From Azolla caroliniana (lineage: Eukaryota; Polypodiophyta): a stretch of DNA of 64,000 nt. The translations under genes were made by a program, and so were the position numbers. This document shows positions 20,491-30,459 of this stretch, piece by piece (the first letter of the stretch is position 1; the number at the start of each line of letters is the position of its first letter). Location: the NCBI GenBank assembly GCA_043228905.1, contig JBHGNT010000008.1:12090001-12154000 (forward strand), written 5' to 3'. The notes below the pieces were generated by a model that was given only the letters and a program-made list of their open reading frames with translations, was not told where the DNA came from and made no database searches.

Positions 20491-22041
20491 ATGCCGATCC
20501 AAGTCTTTGTCAGCCTGTGTAAATGGTTGAAGACAAACGGGCTAGAAAGATACCTCTAGATTTTGCGGATGCTGAACCTCACCCATTAGCGTCCGAGATA
20601 GTAAATGAAATCAACGTCCATAAAATTTCTAACCAACAGGTGCATTGATTCCTCAATCTCAAGAAGGAAGGATACAATATGATGGATTCATTGGAAACAG
20701 AGGTCCTGGAGTCTTATTTCGGACCATATTCACCATCGGACAAATCGTATCGAACATATGGAGGTAAAGACCTTTTCTTTCATGATGTAGTAAAGTTTCT
20801 GTTGGAAGTGGCCTGTGTTAGTCCACGATAGTATTTTATGCCCAAACAAAGGACCAGATTTATAATCGCAACATATGAAGGCTCGAAGGTCGATTGCGGG
20901 TACATCACGGGTGTCACACAATGAGAACAACTACACGGGGTGCAAAATGAAAAACCAATGAAGCCGATTTTTGTAAGGGGGTTGATGGTATTATGTCCCA
21001 CATGACCCACTAATGTGAGATGGAAGACTTCAAGAAAAGAAAAGGGGAAGTCTTCACAAGCATGACCAAAAGAATTGATATGAAGAGCAATACCACGGAA
21101 GGAATGGCAAGAAGAGCCCGAAAGCCGAAACTCAACACCACCCAACACACAAGTACCGGAGTTAGAACCGAACAACAACGGACAACGGGAAGCCGACCTA
21201 CAACAAGAAGAAATGACGACAACACGGCCAGAAGAAGAAGAACAACAACAACAACAAACAGAGAAGGAGAAAGAAGTTCAACAACCAGAGAACAGAAAAC
21301 GACAACTGGAGGAACAAGACCGACCACGAAAAAGGACGAAGTAGGCAACTAATAGAATGAGGCAAGAACAACCACCAACTATGAAGGAAGCGCTAGCAAC
21401 GACTCAGGAAAAGACACCCACAACCGCACTATCAACGACGACCGCACTGGTCAATTCGGTGCCGAAAGAGACTACAACAACCCACACGACAACAGGGCCT
21501 GATTCAATTCCAACTACAATAAAGGAAAAAGGACAAATGTCGGAAGTCGCACCAAGAGACATTTTGTTACAACCCGGCACGCCACCAGTTGTACATGAAA
21601 TAGCTGCCATACTCAGGTTTGGCACATCTTATGAGTTGATAGACTCGTTGGCTAAAAGGTTGCAATTCACGTTAGAACAGCTAGTCCAAGAACACAAGGA
21701 TAGAGAAATGATTCAGATGGTGATGCTAGGAGCATTGGAGCCAGAGGACGAGCGGGAAGTACAAAGAATTGGACGACAACGAAACATTTGAAATAAAGGT
21801 ATGGCCATACAACTTCCTCCTCTTCATATCACTTTGATTCAAACACACCAAGAATTGGCCAAAGCCACACAAGAGGACAAGGACATTGCTATGGTATGTA
21901 AGAGAGCAGAAAAAGCTTCGAAGCAGATGCACAAGGAATTGTCAACAACTAAAAGACTAATGAGGAATTAGCAAGTCGGATACAAGAAGCCGAAACAAAG
22001 CTGAAGTATGTGGAAGAACGACTCCAAGGTTATGAATCTGA
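20491..22041 (+). pseudogene. Gypsy C ORF3, N-terminal half
   Basis: Homologous to ORF3 of D/H1/H2. Start at 20491 (MPIQVFVSLCKWLKTNGLERYL), then ESYFGPYSPSDKSYRTYGG, VVKFLLEVACV and IATYEGSKVDCGYITGV, each in the expected order but with several stops and shifts. After a Thr-rich linker come AAILRFGTSYELIDSLAKR and MAIQLPPLHITLIQTHQELAK, then coiled coil up to KYVEERLQGYESE. There the homology ends and transposase-like sequence begins. The missing C-terminal half is on the minus strand at 58600-59621. Bases 20357-20361 are D's TSD; 20362-20490 is leader. Confidence 0.85.
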
Positions 22042-22517
22042 AAGGTAACAAAGCATATATTCTGAATTGGGAGTACCATACATTGAATGATAAGGACCGA
22101 GCGGATGGAGAAACAGAAAACAGTGTTGACTTCACATATCAGGGCCATGGAGATACTTTGAGTGATGTCATAAACATTGGGGATAATTTCGTTGTAAATA
22201 TAGAAGAAGACAATTTAGAGGGTATTGATTTCTATATATTGAAGTGCACGGTTTGTAAACAATGTGCAACGCAGAATATTGTAGATGCTTGGGGAAGTTT
22301 TGTATCTGCCGGGACATTCTACATCAAAGGTATTTTTTATGCAAGACTGAATGATTACGATTATGTGTATAGGCTTTTAGAAGACAAACCAGTAGCGTAC
22401 ATGTACTCTCATTTGGTCAGGTGCATCAAGGTCCTGATGTCGCAATACAATAGTTGCTCAGATTTATACACAGTTAGTGGTAATGTATATGATGTATTTA
22501 CAATACTATGCCATTGA
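22042..22517 (+). pseudogene. C-terminal part of transposase-like gene Tp (detached by rearrangement)
   Basis: Frame read from the fused start at 22008 to the stop at 22517. Recognisable features: KAYILNWEYHTL, VINIGDNFVVN, EGIDFYILKC, DAWGSFVSAG and AYMYSHLVRCIK. This looks like the C-terminal domain of the protein whose earlier parts are encoded on the minus strand at 59622-62519; the two fragments continue in frame at their breakpoints. By itself it is an orphan fragment joined to half of ORF3. I do not recognise the enzyme superfamily with certainty. Confidence 0.7.
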
Positions 22518-23169
22518 ATTTGTAGCTACAAGGAGATCATACCAGTTTCCTTGTAAACTGGACAAAGTAGTTGTATTGCAAAAAAACAGTTTATTTGGGA
22601 GTCTTTTTGTGTTATGATTTCTTAATAAAATCGTGTCTGTTAAATGTGTATTGATTACAATTAATTTTATTGTCAGTTTTACTTATTGCAACTTTCAGTT
22701 TTAGTGTCTGTTCAATGTGCATAATGCCGGTTATACTGGCTGGAATACATTTTGACAATGGTTTTTTTACTCTCAAGTGAACCATGTATAAGTTCAAATA
22801 GTTTGCCATTCTGAGGACAACCAATAGGATAAAATCAGAAATCAATGAACTATTTTAAAATTACACAGTAGATAATTTACTCAAAACAAGCGATTTAATT
22901 CTTCATTGGTTAATCTGTCATAAAATTACATATTTATAATACACCATTGGCAATGTCTACAAAGCACCTATAAATAGCTAAGCTCTTACTGGTCAGTGGA
23001 ACTTCTCTACATATGTGATCTGCATACCGAGCTCAGTATGGTGTCCACAATCATGTAGTTAGTTGACAACTCAATGTTTTCGCCAAGTGTTATCAAGGCA
23101 ATTCGTCGGGTACAATGAGACAACATCTGCGAAGGTTGTAGTAATGCCGGAAATGTTCTGTATCCACAG
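22518..23169. other. AT-rich stretch without a supported gene
   Basis: Follows the Tp stop codon. Two GTGTCTG(T/C)T-type repeats (about 22631 and 22703) and A/T-rich sequence are visible. It may be the 3' flank of the Tp gene. No ORF or RNA gene supported. Confidence 0.6.
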
Positions 23170-23907
23170 TCAATGTATTGTTGGCATTATATTCGGGCCA
23201 GTATGCCAAAAATCAGAAAGTCTTTTGAATCTTGTAATATCCTGTTGCTCACATATTTCTTGTGTCCATTGACCACTGAAGTGTTGTCGCCACTTTAGGA
23301 AGAATCTTTCTACACACTTCCAAACATCTGAACGTGTTTTTTCACTCCAAATAAACAAATCAAAGTATTGCCCAACCCACTCTAGAAATTGATTCGCGTC
23401 CCTCCTTCGTGTCATATATCGCACACTCATCAGGACTTTATCAAGCTCTAAGATCAAGGCTCTTCTTTCATCTTCTAATGGTTTAAGTTTCCATTCCTGC
23501 AACCAAGCCTCTATTACACCAAGTGTTGGTAGCACATGATCAATTTCAATCAACTCAGGTTCTTTCAACACAATTGGTGTCCTTTTCCTCTTCAAACCCT
23601 TGGTCGACTATGTCTTTGGGTCTGGCTTCACCTTGTTTCGCTCTTGTGTAGTCATTGGGCCTTTCTTCACATTGTTTTGCTCTTGTATAGTTGACTATGT
23701 CATCGGTCCTGACATTACCTTTGTGCATGTAGATACTTCTCTGGTCAATATTAGCCCACTGGTATCACATGCTGCATTGACTTGCAAAATCAGATCATCT
23801 GTGCAACATGCTTGATCTACTTGTGTGACTAGATTAGTTGTGTCAGTTGCTACATCTACTTTCAAGATGAGCCCCTCTAAACATACAACAACATCAACAG
23901 TTTCCAC
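23170..23907 (-). pseudogene. Unknown protein ORF, interrupted by chromovirus I
   Basis: One minus-strand frame from 23907 to 23170 (246 codons) with two in-frame stops. The N-part is Asp/Thr/Val-rich (LEGLILKVDVATDTTNLV). The C-part starts KRKRTPIVLKEPELIEIDHV, then EAWLQEWKLKPLEDERRALI, YMTRRRDANQFLEWVGQYFD and KCVERFFLKWRQHF. Helical, Trp- and Arg-rich, no motif I can place. Its upstream end abuts the LTR of chromovirus I at 23913, so earlier coding sequence may lie at 29569-29829. It could be a host-gene fragment or a transposon accessory gene; I cannot choose. Confidence 0.45.
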
Positions 23908-23912
23908 ACTAC

Positions 23913-24345
23913 TGTCAGGAACAGTACTAAGACAGAGAAGGAATTAGTACTAAAAGAAGTATTAGTACTAAGAGAGGTGAAGAACTCTCGAGAGAAGGAA
24001 AGAGTGAGTGAGAGGGAGAGAGAGAGAGATCGAGAGAGAAAGAGAGTGATGATAAGAAAAGATATATATTATGTGAAGAGAATGTACAGTAGTAGCTAGG
24101 AGGCTTAAGACTGGCGTTGAACCGATTTCGTTCGAAATAATGCCTCGTGCCTCCTTTTATAGTGTTCTAAAGAATACTCTTGAAGTTTCTAGAATGTTCT
24201 AGAGAAATCTGGAATATACATCAAATTTCTATAATAAAATATAAATGAAAATAATATTCTATGTATTACAATGTATGGTCTAATGGTCAAGAGCTCGACC
24301 CATGTAGCATAAGGTCATGGGTCCGAGTCTTGCCATATCATGACA
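23913..24345 (-). repeat. 3' LTR of chromovirus I (433 bp)
   Basis: On the plus strand it begins TGTCAGGAACAG and ends CATATCATGACA. In element orientation a TATA box (CTATAAAAGGAGGC) is near 24158-24166. An antisense tRNA-like module (24277-24334) lies near the start of U3, and a GA-rich microsatellite in U5. Confidence 0.9.
24277..24334 (+). other. tRNA-like module in LTR of I (copy 1)
   Basis: GGTCTAATGGTCAAGAGCT resembles a tRNA D-arm/A-box. GGTCATGGGTCCGAGTCTTGCC resembles a T-arm/B-box (GGTTCGAGTC in sister copies). Spacing is as in tRNA. The cloverleaf is imperfect, so this is a tRNA relic, not a tRNA gene. Confidence 0.55.
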
Positions 24346-24363
24346 CTATCCCCCCTCTAAAAC
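24346..24363 (-). promoter_or_regulatory. Polypurine tract of chromovirus I
   Basis: The minus strand reads TTTTAGAGGGGGGATAG immediately before the LTR start TGTCATG. It primes plus-strand DNA synthesis. Confidence 0.85.
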
Positions 24364-25202
24364 GACGAGTGTAACGAGTCGTTTTGGATTGAGGACCCGG
24401 TTTGTCTGGATATTGGCGATGGAAGTCTTCAAGAAGAGCACGAGCATTGGTGACATTCTCTATCGGTTCTCAAGTACGCTCATTGGGACTATATCCTAGC
24501 CAATCGACTAGATAGTAGAGCTTGTTGCGAACAATCTTGGAATCAAGGATGGAGGCAACCTCGTGTACTCAGGTCCATCTTCAAGCTCGATCGGGGGTGG
24601 AGGTTGTGTAATACGTCCTGGGATGGTGCTCTCTTGATAGGGTTCGAGGAGAGAACTATGAAACACTGGATGTATCCGAAGTTGTGGAGGTAGATCGAGA
24701 CTAAAAGCGACATCATTAATCTTTCCTATAATACGGAAAGGACCTAATCACCGATAATCCAACTTCTCGCATGGGCGAGTAGTCTTGATGTGTCGTCGGA
24801 GTAGCCATACCCGATCTCCAATGTTAAAACTGGATGGGAGTCGATGACGATCCGCATAAACCTTGTGTGTTTGTTGAGCTTGTTGGAGATTAGTAGATAA
24901 ATCCACTTGTATCTTGCGTAACCATTCCAAACGATCCTGTGCACAAGGATTTGTGGACACCTCTGGGGGTGATATCCCGTACAAGCATAAAATGGCGTAC
25001 CTTTACTCGATGCGTGGATAGAGTTATTGTAGGCAAATTTGGCGAAGTGGAGAATATCTACCCAGTCATCCTGATGATAGCGGAGAAAGCACCGCATGTA
25101 TTGCTCCAGCGTTTGATTTGTTCGTTTGGCTTGGCCGTCGGTTTGTGGGTGGTAACCGGAGGAGAGGTTACAAGTGACCTTGAGCATTTTAAAAAGGTTC
25201 TT
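24364..25202 (-). pseudogene. pol: Chromovirus I integrase C-part and chromodomain
   Basis: After the break at 25203 come GYHPQTDGQAKRTNQTLEQY (catalytic Glu position replaced by Lys in QAKR) and LHFAKFAYNN. A frameshift near 24980 leads into the GPFRIIGKIND module. Near 24580-24400, in a shifted frame, a chromodomain is readable: EVASILDSK, YYLVDWLGYSP and EPIENVTNARALL, with one Trp codon turned into a stop. Family knowledge: the chromodomain directs integration to particular chromatin. Inactive. Confidence 0.82.
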
Positions 25203-26278
25203 CTAGAATTTTGACACGAACTGGGGTCCACGGTCGCTGACAATACTATCGGGAAGTCCATGATGCTGACATACTTCACGCATGACAGTTTCGGTGGTGT
25301 CTTCACTAGAGATTTCCTTAGTACATGGCAAAAAATGAGCCATCTTCGTATATCGATCTACCACTGTTAGAATCGCATTGAACCCCTTAGAGACTGGAAG
25401 ATCTGTGATGAAGTCTAGAGCAATGGATTGCCACGGCTTGCTTGGAATTGGTAATGGTTCTAATAAGCCATATGGATGATGCCTTGGCATTTTCGCTCTG
25501 CAGCATGTGTCACAAGTCCGAACAAAATGTTCGACAAATTGTCGCATACGGGGCCACCAGAATGATCGTTGTACTAAATGTAATGTTTTAGTACTACCAA
25601 AATGCCCAGCTATATATGTGTGATGACAGTTTTGTACTACTTGAAGGCGGCAAGAACCATTAGGAACATACAAAAGTTCATTAAAGAAGAGTAATCCATC
25701 ATGGTATTTGAATTGCCGATAGTCCGTACCTGGTGGTTGCGACTGTGAACACGACGCTCGAGAGGGATCAATTTGTGCTAGTATACCTTGGGCGAAAGCA
25801 TCTGTCTTCAGGTCCGCACATATGATATCGATAACGTGGGAATCCATGGGCATGCGAAAGACCTGTGTTGCTTGCAGTCGTGCCGGTCCCAAGATTACTT
25901 GCTTTTGGTTATTGAAAGCTGGCTCGCCGGGACGCGGTGCTAGGTACGAACGCCGTGATAATGCATCTGCTTTCCCTTGATGCTTCCCAGGTCGATACGT
26001 AATCTTGAAGTCGAAACACGTGAGAAAATGGGCCCACCGAGCTTGAGGTCGATTTAACACACGAGCATCTTGAAAATAGGTGAGGTTTTTGTGGTCACTG
26101 AATACAGTGACTTGATGAGAAGATCCCTCTAGAAAATGCCTCCATTGCATAAAAGAGTACACTATAGCCAATAGCTCTTTATCATGAATTTCGTAATTGA
26201 TTTCGGCGACGTCAAACTTGCATGAGTGAAAAGCCATAGGATGTAGCTTTTCATCATTACCTCGTTGTGATAGAATGC
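25203..26278 (-). pseudogene. pol: Chromovirus I RNase H C-part and integrase N-part
   Basis: The open frame 26237-25203 carries the second half of RNase H (INYEIHDKELLAIV, VFSDHKNLTYF, ADALSRR), the HHCC finger (CHHTYIAGHFG...CDTCCRAK), the integrase core start (LDFITDLPVSKGF, VDRYTKMAHFLP) and SDRGPQFVSKF with the second catalytic Asp. It ends in a stop right after that motif. A second stop separates it from the RT frame at about 26280. Confidence 0.88.
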
Positions 26279-27630
26279 TTCATAATGCAAAATCCGATGC
26301 GCCCGCTTCGATGATGAATGGTTTTTCTGGATCAACGTGAGCTAGGATCGGAGCCGATGTAAATGCCTGTTTAAGATTCTCAAAAGCCATGTCTGCTTCT
26401 TCAGACCAAACGAACGATTGTCCCTTCCTAGTAAGTTGTGTAAGAGGCAAAACGAGTTTTGAGTAATCCTTTATAAACTTCGAGTGAAAATTGGCAAAGC
26501 CTAGAAAGCATTGCACATACCGCACCGAACGCGGAGTCTGCCATTCTACCACCGTTTTGACCTTAGCTGGGTCCATGGAGATTCCTTCTGAGGAAATGAC
26601 ATAGCCGAGAAATTCCACCTGGTTGCACCCGAAACTACATTTTTCCAGCTTTGCATAAAGACCATGTTCTCGAAGTCGTTTTAGTACTAACAATACATGA
26701 GAATCATGCTCTTCTTGGGTCTTCGAGTAAACCAGTAGATCATCCAAATAGATGATTAGACACACATCCAAGAGATCTCGGAAAATATCATTTGCCATGT
26801 GCTGGAAGACTGTTGGCGCATTAGTGAGGCCGAACGGCATGACCGTATACTCGAAGTGCCCATATCTGGTGCGGAACGCGGTCTTCCATTCATCTCTTGG
26901 TCGGATTCGTACGGGGTTATAGGCTCCCTATAAGTCGATCTTCGTGAAGAACCTGGCATCATTGATCCGTTCTACAAGACTTGAGATAAGGGGGAGTGCA
27001 TACCTATTTCGGATTGTAACCTTATTCAAGCCACGGTAATCTACAATGAGCCGAAGTGAGCCATCCTTTTTCTTGACGAAGAAAATGGGTGCGCCGGCTG
27101 GAGATTTCGAATGTCGTATGAAACCATTCTCCAAATTCTCCTCTATATAGGCTCGAAGGACTTCTAGTTCGGTTGGTGACAGATTGTAGATCGGTCCCCA
27201 TGGTGGCTCTTTCCCCGGTTGTAAATCAATGGGGCAATCATATGGTCGATGGTGAGGAAGCGTATTGGCTTGTACTTTATCAAACACATCGGCATACTGA
27301 CGATACTTCTCTTGAAGTGGAACGGTGGATTCCTCTTTAGTGGTGCTGGAGGGTTTTACTAATATTGCGAAGAGGAACATTTCTTCCTTACATCCTTCCT
27401 CACGCAACTGATGTAGTGAAATCGTTGCAATCTCATGAGTAGACCCTCGGGCTTTTCGATGCCGGATTTCTCTTGTCCGCCAATCTATGTCTGGGTTATG
27501 TAATTTGAACCATGGTAATCCTAAGACAATGGGGTGTTCTGGGATGCTAATTATATTAAATGATATGACACATGCTAGATTATCTAGGACAATATTAACG
27601 GGCTCTGACTCTTCTATGATATTTCCTTAG
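26279..27630 (-). pseudogene. pol: Chromovirus I protease end and reverse transcriptase
   Basis: Same frame throughout with isolated stops. [14 protein letters not shown] and [20 protein letters not shown] lead into the RT. RT motifs: [37 protein letters not shown] and the catalytic IIYLDDLLVYS. Then GYVISSEGISMDP and QCFLGFANFHSKFI, ending at the first part of RNase H (FIIEAGASDFAL, where the usual Asp is Gly). Typical chromovirus RT. Stops at about 26926 and 27409 inactivate it. Confidence 0.9.
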
Positions 27631-27931
27631 GCAATGGGACGACCATCGACGACTACTACAAGGGCAGGACACGAGAGTTTTCTGAGAGATATCTGATGAG
27701 CTTGGGCAAATTTCCTATCCATGAAGCAAGAATTAGCTCCGAAATCTAGAAGTGCTAAGACATGTATTGGAGGAGTACTTTTAGTACTAACTGTTACTTG
27801 GGCTACGAACACATTGCGAACTTGCTTAGAGGGAATGGAACCACTAATGGGCTGCACAGATCTAGGGCTGTCCAACCAAACGGCTCCTATTTTGGCTGGA
27901 CTTAGTCGTTTAACTCTTCTTCTAACTGACT
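27631..27931 (-). pseudogene. pol: Chromovirus I protease
   Basis: FVAQVTVSTKSTPPIHVLALLD then FGANSCFMDRKFA. The aspartic protease site is D-F-G-A, while K keeps D-S-G-E; the Ser-to-Phe change would disturb the active site. It lies in a different frame from Gag, which ends at 27902, so the element uses separate frames for gag and pol, as is common in this group. Confidence 0.85.
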
Positions 27932-29044
27932 AAGGACATCAAATTTGTTCGTTAGATTTGGGCTATTAGTACTATTAGGACTATCAGATATCCCTACTGA
28001 AATAGACTCGGGTTTAGTACAATAAGAACTAGGAACTATTTGGTTTACCTGCCTTCTTGGCCTATGGGGACAGTTTACCGCGATATGCCCTGGTCCACCG
28101 CAATAAAGACATAGTCGGTTTGCTCGGCGTCGTTGCTTTTCTTCTTCCGGTAGCGGTCCACGACGACGTGTGGTGTCAATTTCCATCAGAGTTGGAGTAC
28201 TTGCTGGAGGCACATTATATGACTCCCTCGGAAAAGGTTTCGCTACCACTGAGGCATAGGTAGGCTCTGATCTTGCCCTCGGAATCTGGAATTGTTGTTC
28301 CGAACGTCGTTCGAAGAGGCGATTGTAGCATCTCACCGCGCGACTAATTGCTTCTATTAATGACTTTGGCTCTTCGGGGAAGGTCAAGAGTAAATCCTTG
28401 ACATCGTTGCGTAAGCCATAACGGAATTGCTCCATCAATGCGTGATCATCCCAAGGGATATCGGCAGCGAGTAGGCGGAAATCTGCAGCGTATGCGGAAG
28501 CTGGACGATCACCTTGGCATAATCGCCGGATTTTGTTGATTGTAGTCCTTATGCTGTCAGTATCTCCAAAACAGGCCTTAAACTCACTTATAAATTCTTC
28601 AAAATTGTTTAATAATGGAGAATCCTTTTCTAACAATGGAGCAAACCATGCTAACGCTGAGCCACTAAGGAGAGTGCCTATTAGTCCCACTCGTGATGCA
28701 TCGGTGGGATATCGAGAAGGATGCATTTGTATCACTAAACGTACTTGATTCAAAAACCCTCTAAACTGTGATCGGGTCCCATCAAAATTTGCAGGAAGAC
28801 CGATCTTGGGTTCTTTGGGAATCCGTTGAGTGCTTGATCCTTGTTGTTGTAATGATATGATAGTCGCTTCGAGTTGTTGTACACGCAATGTCAACTCCCC
28901 ATGTTGTTGTTGTTTTTCCAGCGTTATTTGTTGAAGATCCCCCAACAAGCGATGATTTTCTTGTTCTAGTGCTACAAATTTCTCTTTTAAGCATTGGAGC
29001 TCCGAGAAAACAGATTGGTATTCCTGAGCGCTAACAGTTTCCAT
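27902..29044 (-). CDS. gag: Chromovirus I Gag (380 aa)
   Basis: Open from METVSAQEYQSVFSELQCLK (ATG at 29044) to a stop at 27902. The start is preferred over the upstream one at 29128 because K starts at the equivalent ATG. Order: coiled-coil N-part (residues about 10-75, ending in Gln-rich ATIISLQQQG), capsid core (GLPANFDGTRSQFRGFLNQVR, FGDTDSIRTTINKIRRLCQG, DHALMEQFRYGLRNDVKDLL), basic stretch, CCHC knuckle LCLYCGGPGHIAVNCP (about residue 318), then a Ser/Asn-rich tail. Packages element RNA. Apparently intact. Confidence 0.88.
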   Translation of the reverse strand: METVSAQEYQSVFSELQCLKEKFVALEQENHRLLGDLQQITLEKQQQHGELTLRVQQLEATIISLQQQGSSTQRIPKEPKIGLPANFDGTRSQFRGFLNQVRLVIQMHPSRYPTDASRVGLIGTLLSGSALAWFAPLLEKDSPLLNNFEEFISEFKACFGDTDSIRTTINKIRRLCQGDRPASAYAADFRLLAADIPWDDHALMEQFRYGLRNDVKDLLLTFPEEPKSLIEAISRAVRCYNRLFERRSEQQFQIPRARSEPTYASVVAKPFPRESYNVPPASTPTLMEIDTTRRRGPLPEEEKQRRRANRLCLYCGGPGHIAVNCPHRPRRQVNQIVPSSYCTKPESISVGISDSPNSTNSPNLTNKFDVLSQLEEELND

Positions 29045-29130
29045 TTTACTAGGGAGGATAAGAGGATTAATAAGAAGATAAAAGGAAAAGGAGGAAAGGA
29101 AGAGGAGGAAAGGAAGATCGACCAACAAGC

Positions 29131-29145
29131 AAAATCAGTTCAAAC
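29131..29145 (-). promoter_or_regulatory. Self-priming-type PBS of chromovirus I
   Basis: The minus strand reads GTTTGAACTGATTTT directly after the LTR. It does not match the initiator-Met PBS. It can pair (11 of 12, the odd one a G-U) with AAATCGGTTCAA in the LTR (29350-29361), located 33-45 bases after the TATA box, at the expected mRNA 5' end. Confidence 0.65.
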
Positions 29146-29568
29146 TGTCAGGAACAGTACTAAGACAGAGAAGGAATTAGTACTAAAAGAAGTATTAGTA
29201 CTAAGAGAGGTGAAGAACTCTCGAGAGAAGGAAAGAGTGAGTGAGAGGGAGAGAGAGAGAGATCGAGAGAGAAGGACAGTGATGATAAGAAAAGATATAT
29301 ATTATGTGAAGAGAATGTACAGTAGTAGCTAAGAGGCTTAAGACTGGCGTTGAACCGATTTGGTTCGAAATAATGCCGCGTGCCTCCTTTTATAGTGTTC
29401 TAAGGAATACTCTTGAAGTTTCTAGAATGTTCCAGAGAAATCTGGAATATACATCAATTTTCTATAATAAAATATAAATGAAAATAATATTCTACGTATT
29501 ACAATGTATGGTCTAATGGTCAAGAGCTCGACCCATGTAGCATAAGGTCATGGGTTTAAGTTTTGCCA
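29146..29568 (-). repeat. 5' LTR of chromovirus I (423 bp, outer end trimmed)
   Basis: Colinear with 23913-24345 but the last about ten bases of the plus-strand end are replaced by unrelated sequence. Contains the tRNA-like module (29510-29567) and the TATA box. Confidence 0.88.
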
Positions 29569-29829
29569 ATTTGAGGTGTTACTTGTCCAAATAGACCATA
29601 GGCCATCTTCATAATTTTCTAGGAAAATAGCTAACAATCATATCCCACTAATCAGTAATTAGTAGTAATTAGCTCCACTTCAAGAGCCCATTGATCGAGT
29701 ATTTGGTCTTGTACTCGATCGTGGCCCCTTCTTCAGCCTTTTAATGGCCGGTTGCCCATTTAGCCTTTGCTTCTTTAACCCATTGCGCAAGTGTGTCCTC
29801 CTCCGACAACCTTTCCATCGCCTCAGTAG
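29569..29829 (-). other. Unassigned flank between chromoviruses I and J
   Basis: The minus strand gives short open stretches (MERLSEEDTLAQWVKEAKAKW and ATIEYKTKYSINGLLKW) broken by stops. If I is removed, this stretch would sit directly upstream of the unknown ORF 23907-23170 on the same strand. No recognised domain. Confidence 0.4.
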
Positions 29830-30281
29830 TGTCATGATATGGCAAGACTCGAACCCATGACCTTATGTTACATGGGTTAAGCTCTTAACCATTAGACTAT
29901 ATGTTGTAATATGATGAATATTATTTTCATTTAGGTTTTACTATAGAAAATTGACATGTATATTCCAGATTTCTCTGGAACATTCTAGAAACTTCAGGAG
30001 TACTCCCAAGAACACTATAAAAGGAGGCACAAGGCATTATTTTGAACCAAATTTGTTCAACGCCAGTCTTAAGCCTCCTAACTACTATTGTATATTCCCT
30101 TAAAATAATATATATCTTTTGTTATCCTCATTCTCTGTCTGTCTGTCTGTCTCTCTCTCTCTCCTTCTTTTGAGAGTTCAACACCTCCCTTAGTACTAAT
30201 CCCCATCATTTAGTACTAATTCCTTCTCTGTTTTAGTACCGTTCTTGATAGTACTTCTCTGTCTTAGTATTGCTCCTGACA
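29830..30281 (+). repeat. LTR of chromovirus J (452 bp), plus orientation
   Basis: TGTCATGATATGGC...CTCCTGACA; same family as the LTRs of I and K but opposite orientation. TATA box CTATAAAAGG near 30016. Antisense tRNA-like module at 29841-29900. Followed by GTTTGAACCGATTTC (30282-30296), the same kind of PBS. Confidence 0.88.
29841..29900 (-). other. tRNA-like module in LTR of J
   Basis: Best preserved of the set: the minus strand has TAGTCTAATGGTTAAGAGCT (A-box) and GGGTTCGAGTCTTGCC (B-box) 35 bases apart. Antisense to the element. Confidence 0.6.
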
Positions 30282-30368
30282 GTTTGAACCGATTTCTCTC
30301 TCCTTCCTTTATCTTCTTACTTCTACCTCCCTTCATACTAATCTCTTATTCCTCTTTTCTCTCATACT

Positions 30369-30459
30369 ATGACCATTTTCTCTGAAATATCAATCCGTTT
30401 TCTCAGAGCTGCAATGCTTGAAAGAGAAGTTCCTTGCTTTGGAACAAGAAAATCAACGT
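30369..30459 (+). pseudogene. gag: Chromovirus J gag start (truncated)
   Basis: The first about 30 codons correspond to the Gag start of I and K (SVFSELQCLKEKF region, visible with frameshifts), then break off at about 30460, where minus-strand RT sequence of element K begins. Only LTR, PBS and this fragment of J remain. Confidence 0.75.

Larger units (their letters stand above)
5983..22041 (+). mobile_element. Gypsy element C (ORF3 family), left part with nested insertions
   Basis: Oldest layer of the left half: RNase H and zinc finger (5983-7863), integrase (8583-9536), spacer (9537-9914 and 20362-20490) and first half of ORF3 (20491-22041). It is interrupted by copia B, a tandem duplication, a solo LTR and element D. 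Its 5' LTR, gag, protease and RT lie left of the window. The rest of ORF3 and the 3' LTR appear on the minus strand at 58319-59621. Confidence 0.85.
23913..29568 (-). mobile_element. Chromovirus element I (Ty3/gypsy with chromodomain)
   Basis: 3' LTR 23913-24345 (433 bp), polypurine tract just inside it, pol, gag, self-priming-type PBS and 5' LTR 29146-29568. The last about 10 bp of the outer end of the 5' LTR are missing, so no TSD can be scored. Gag and pol lie in different frames. A chromodomain follows integrase. Relatives J and K lie just to the right. Confidence 0.9.
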
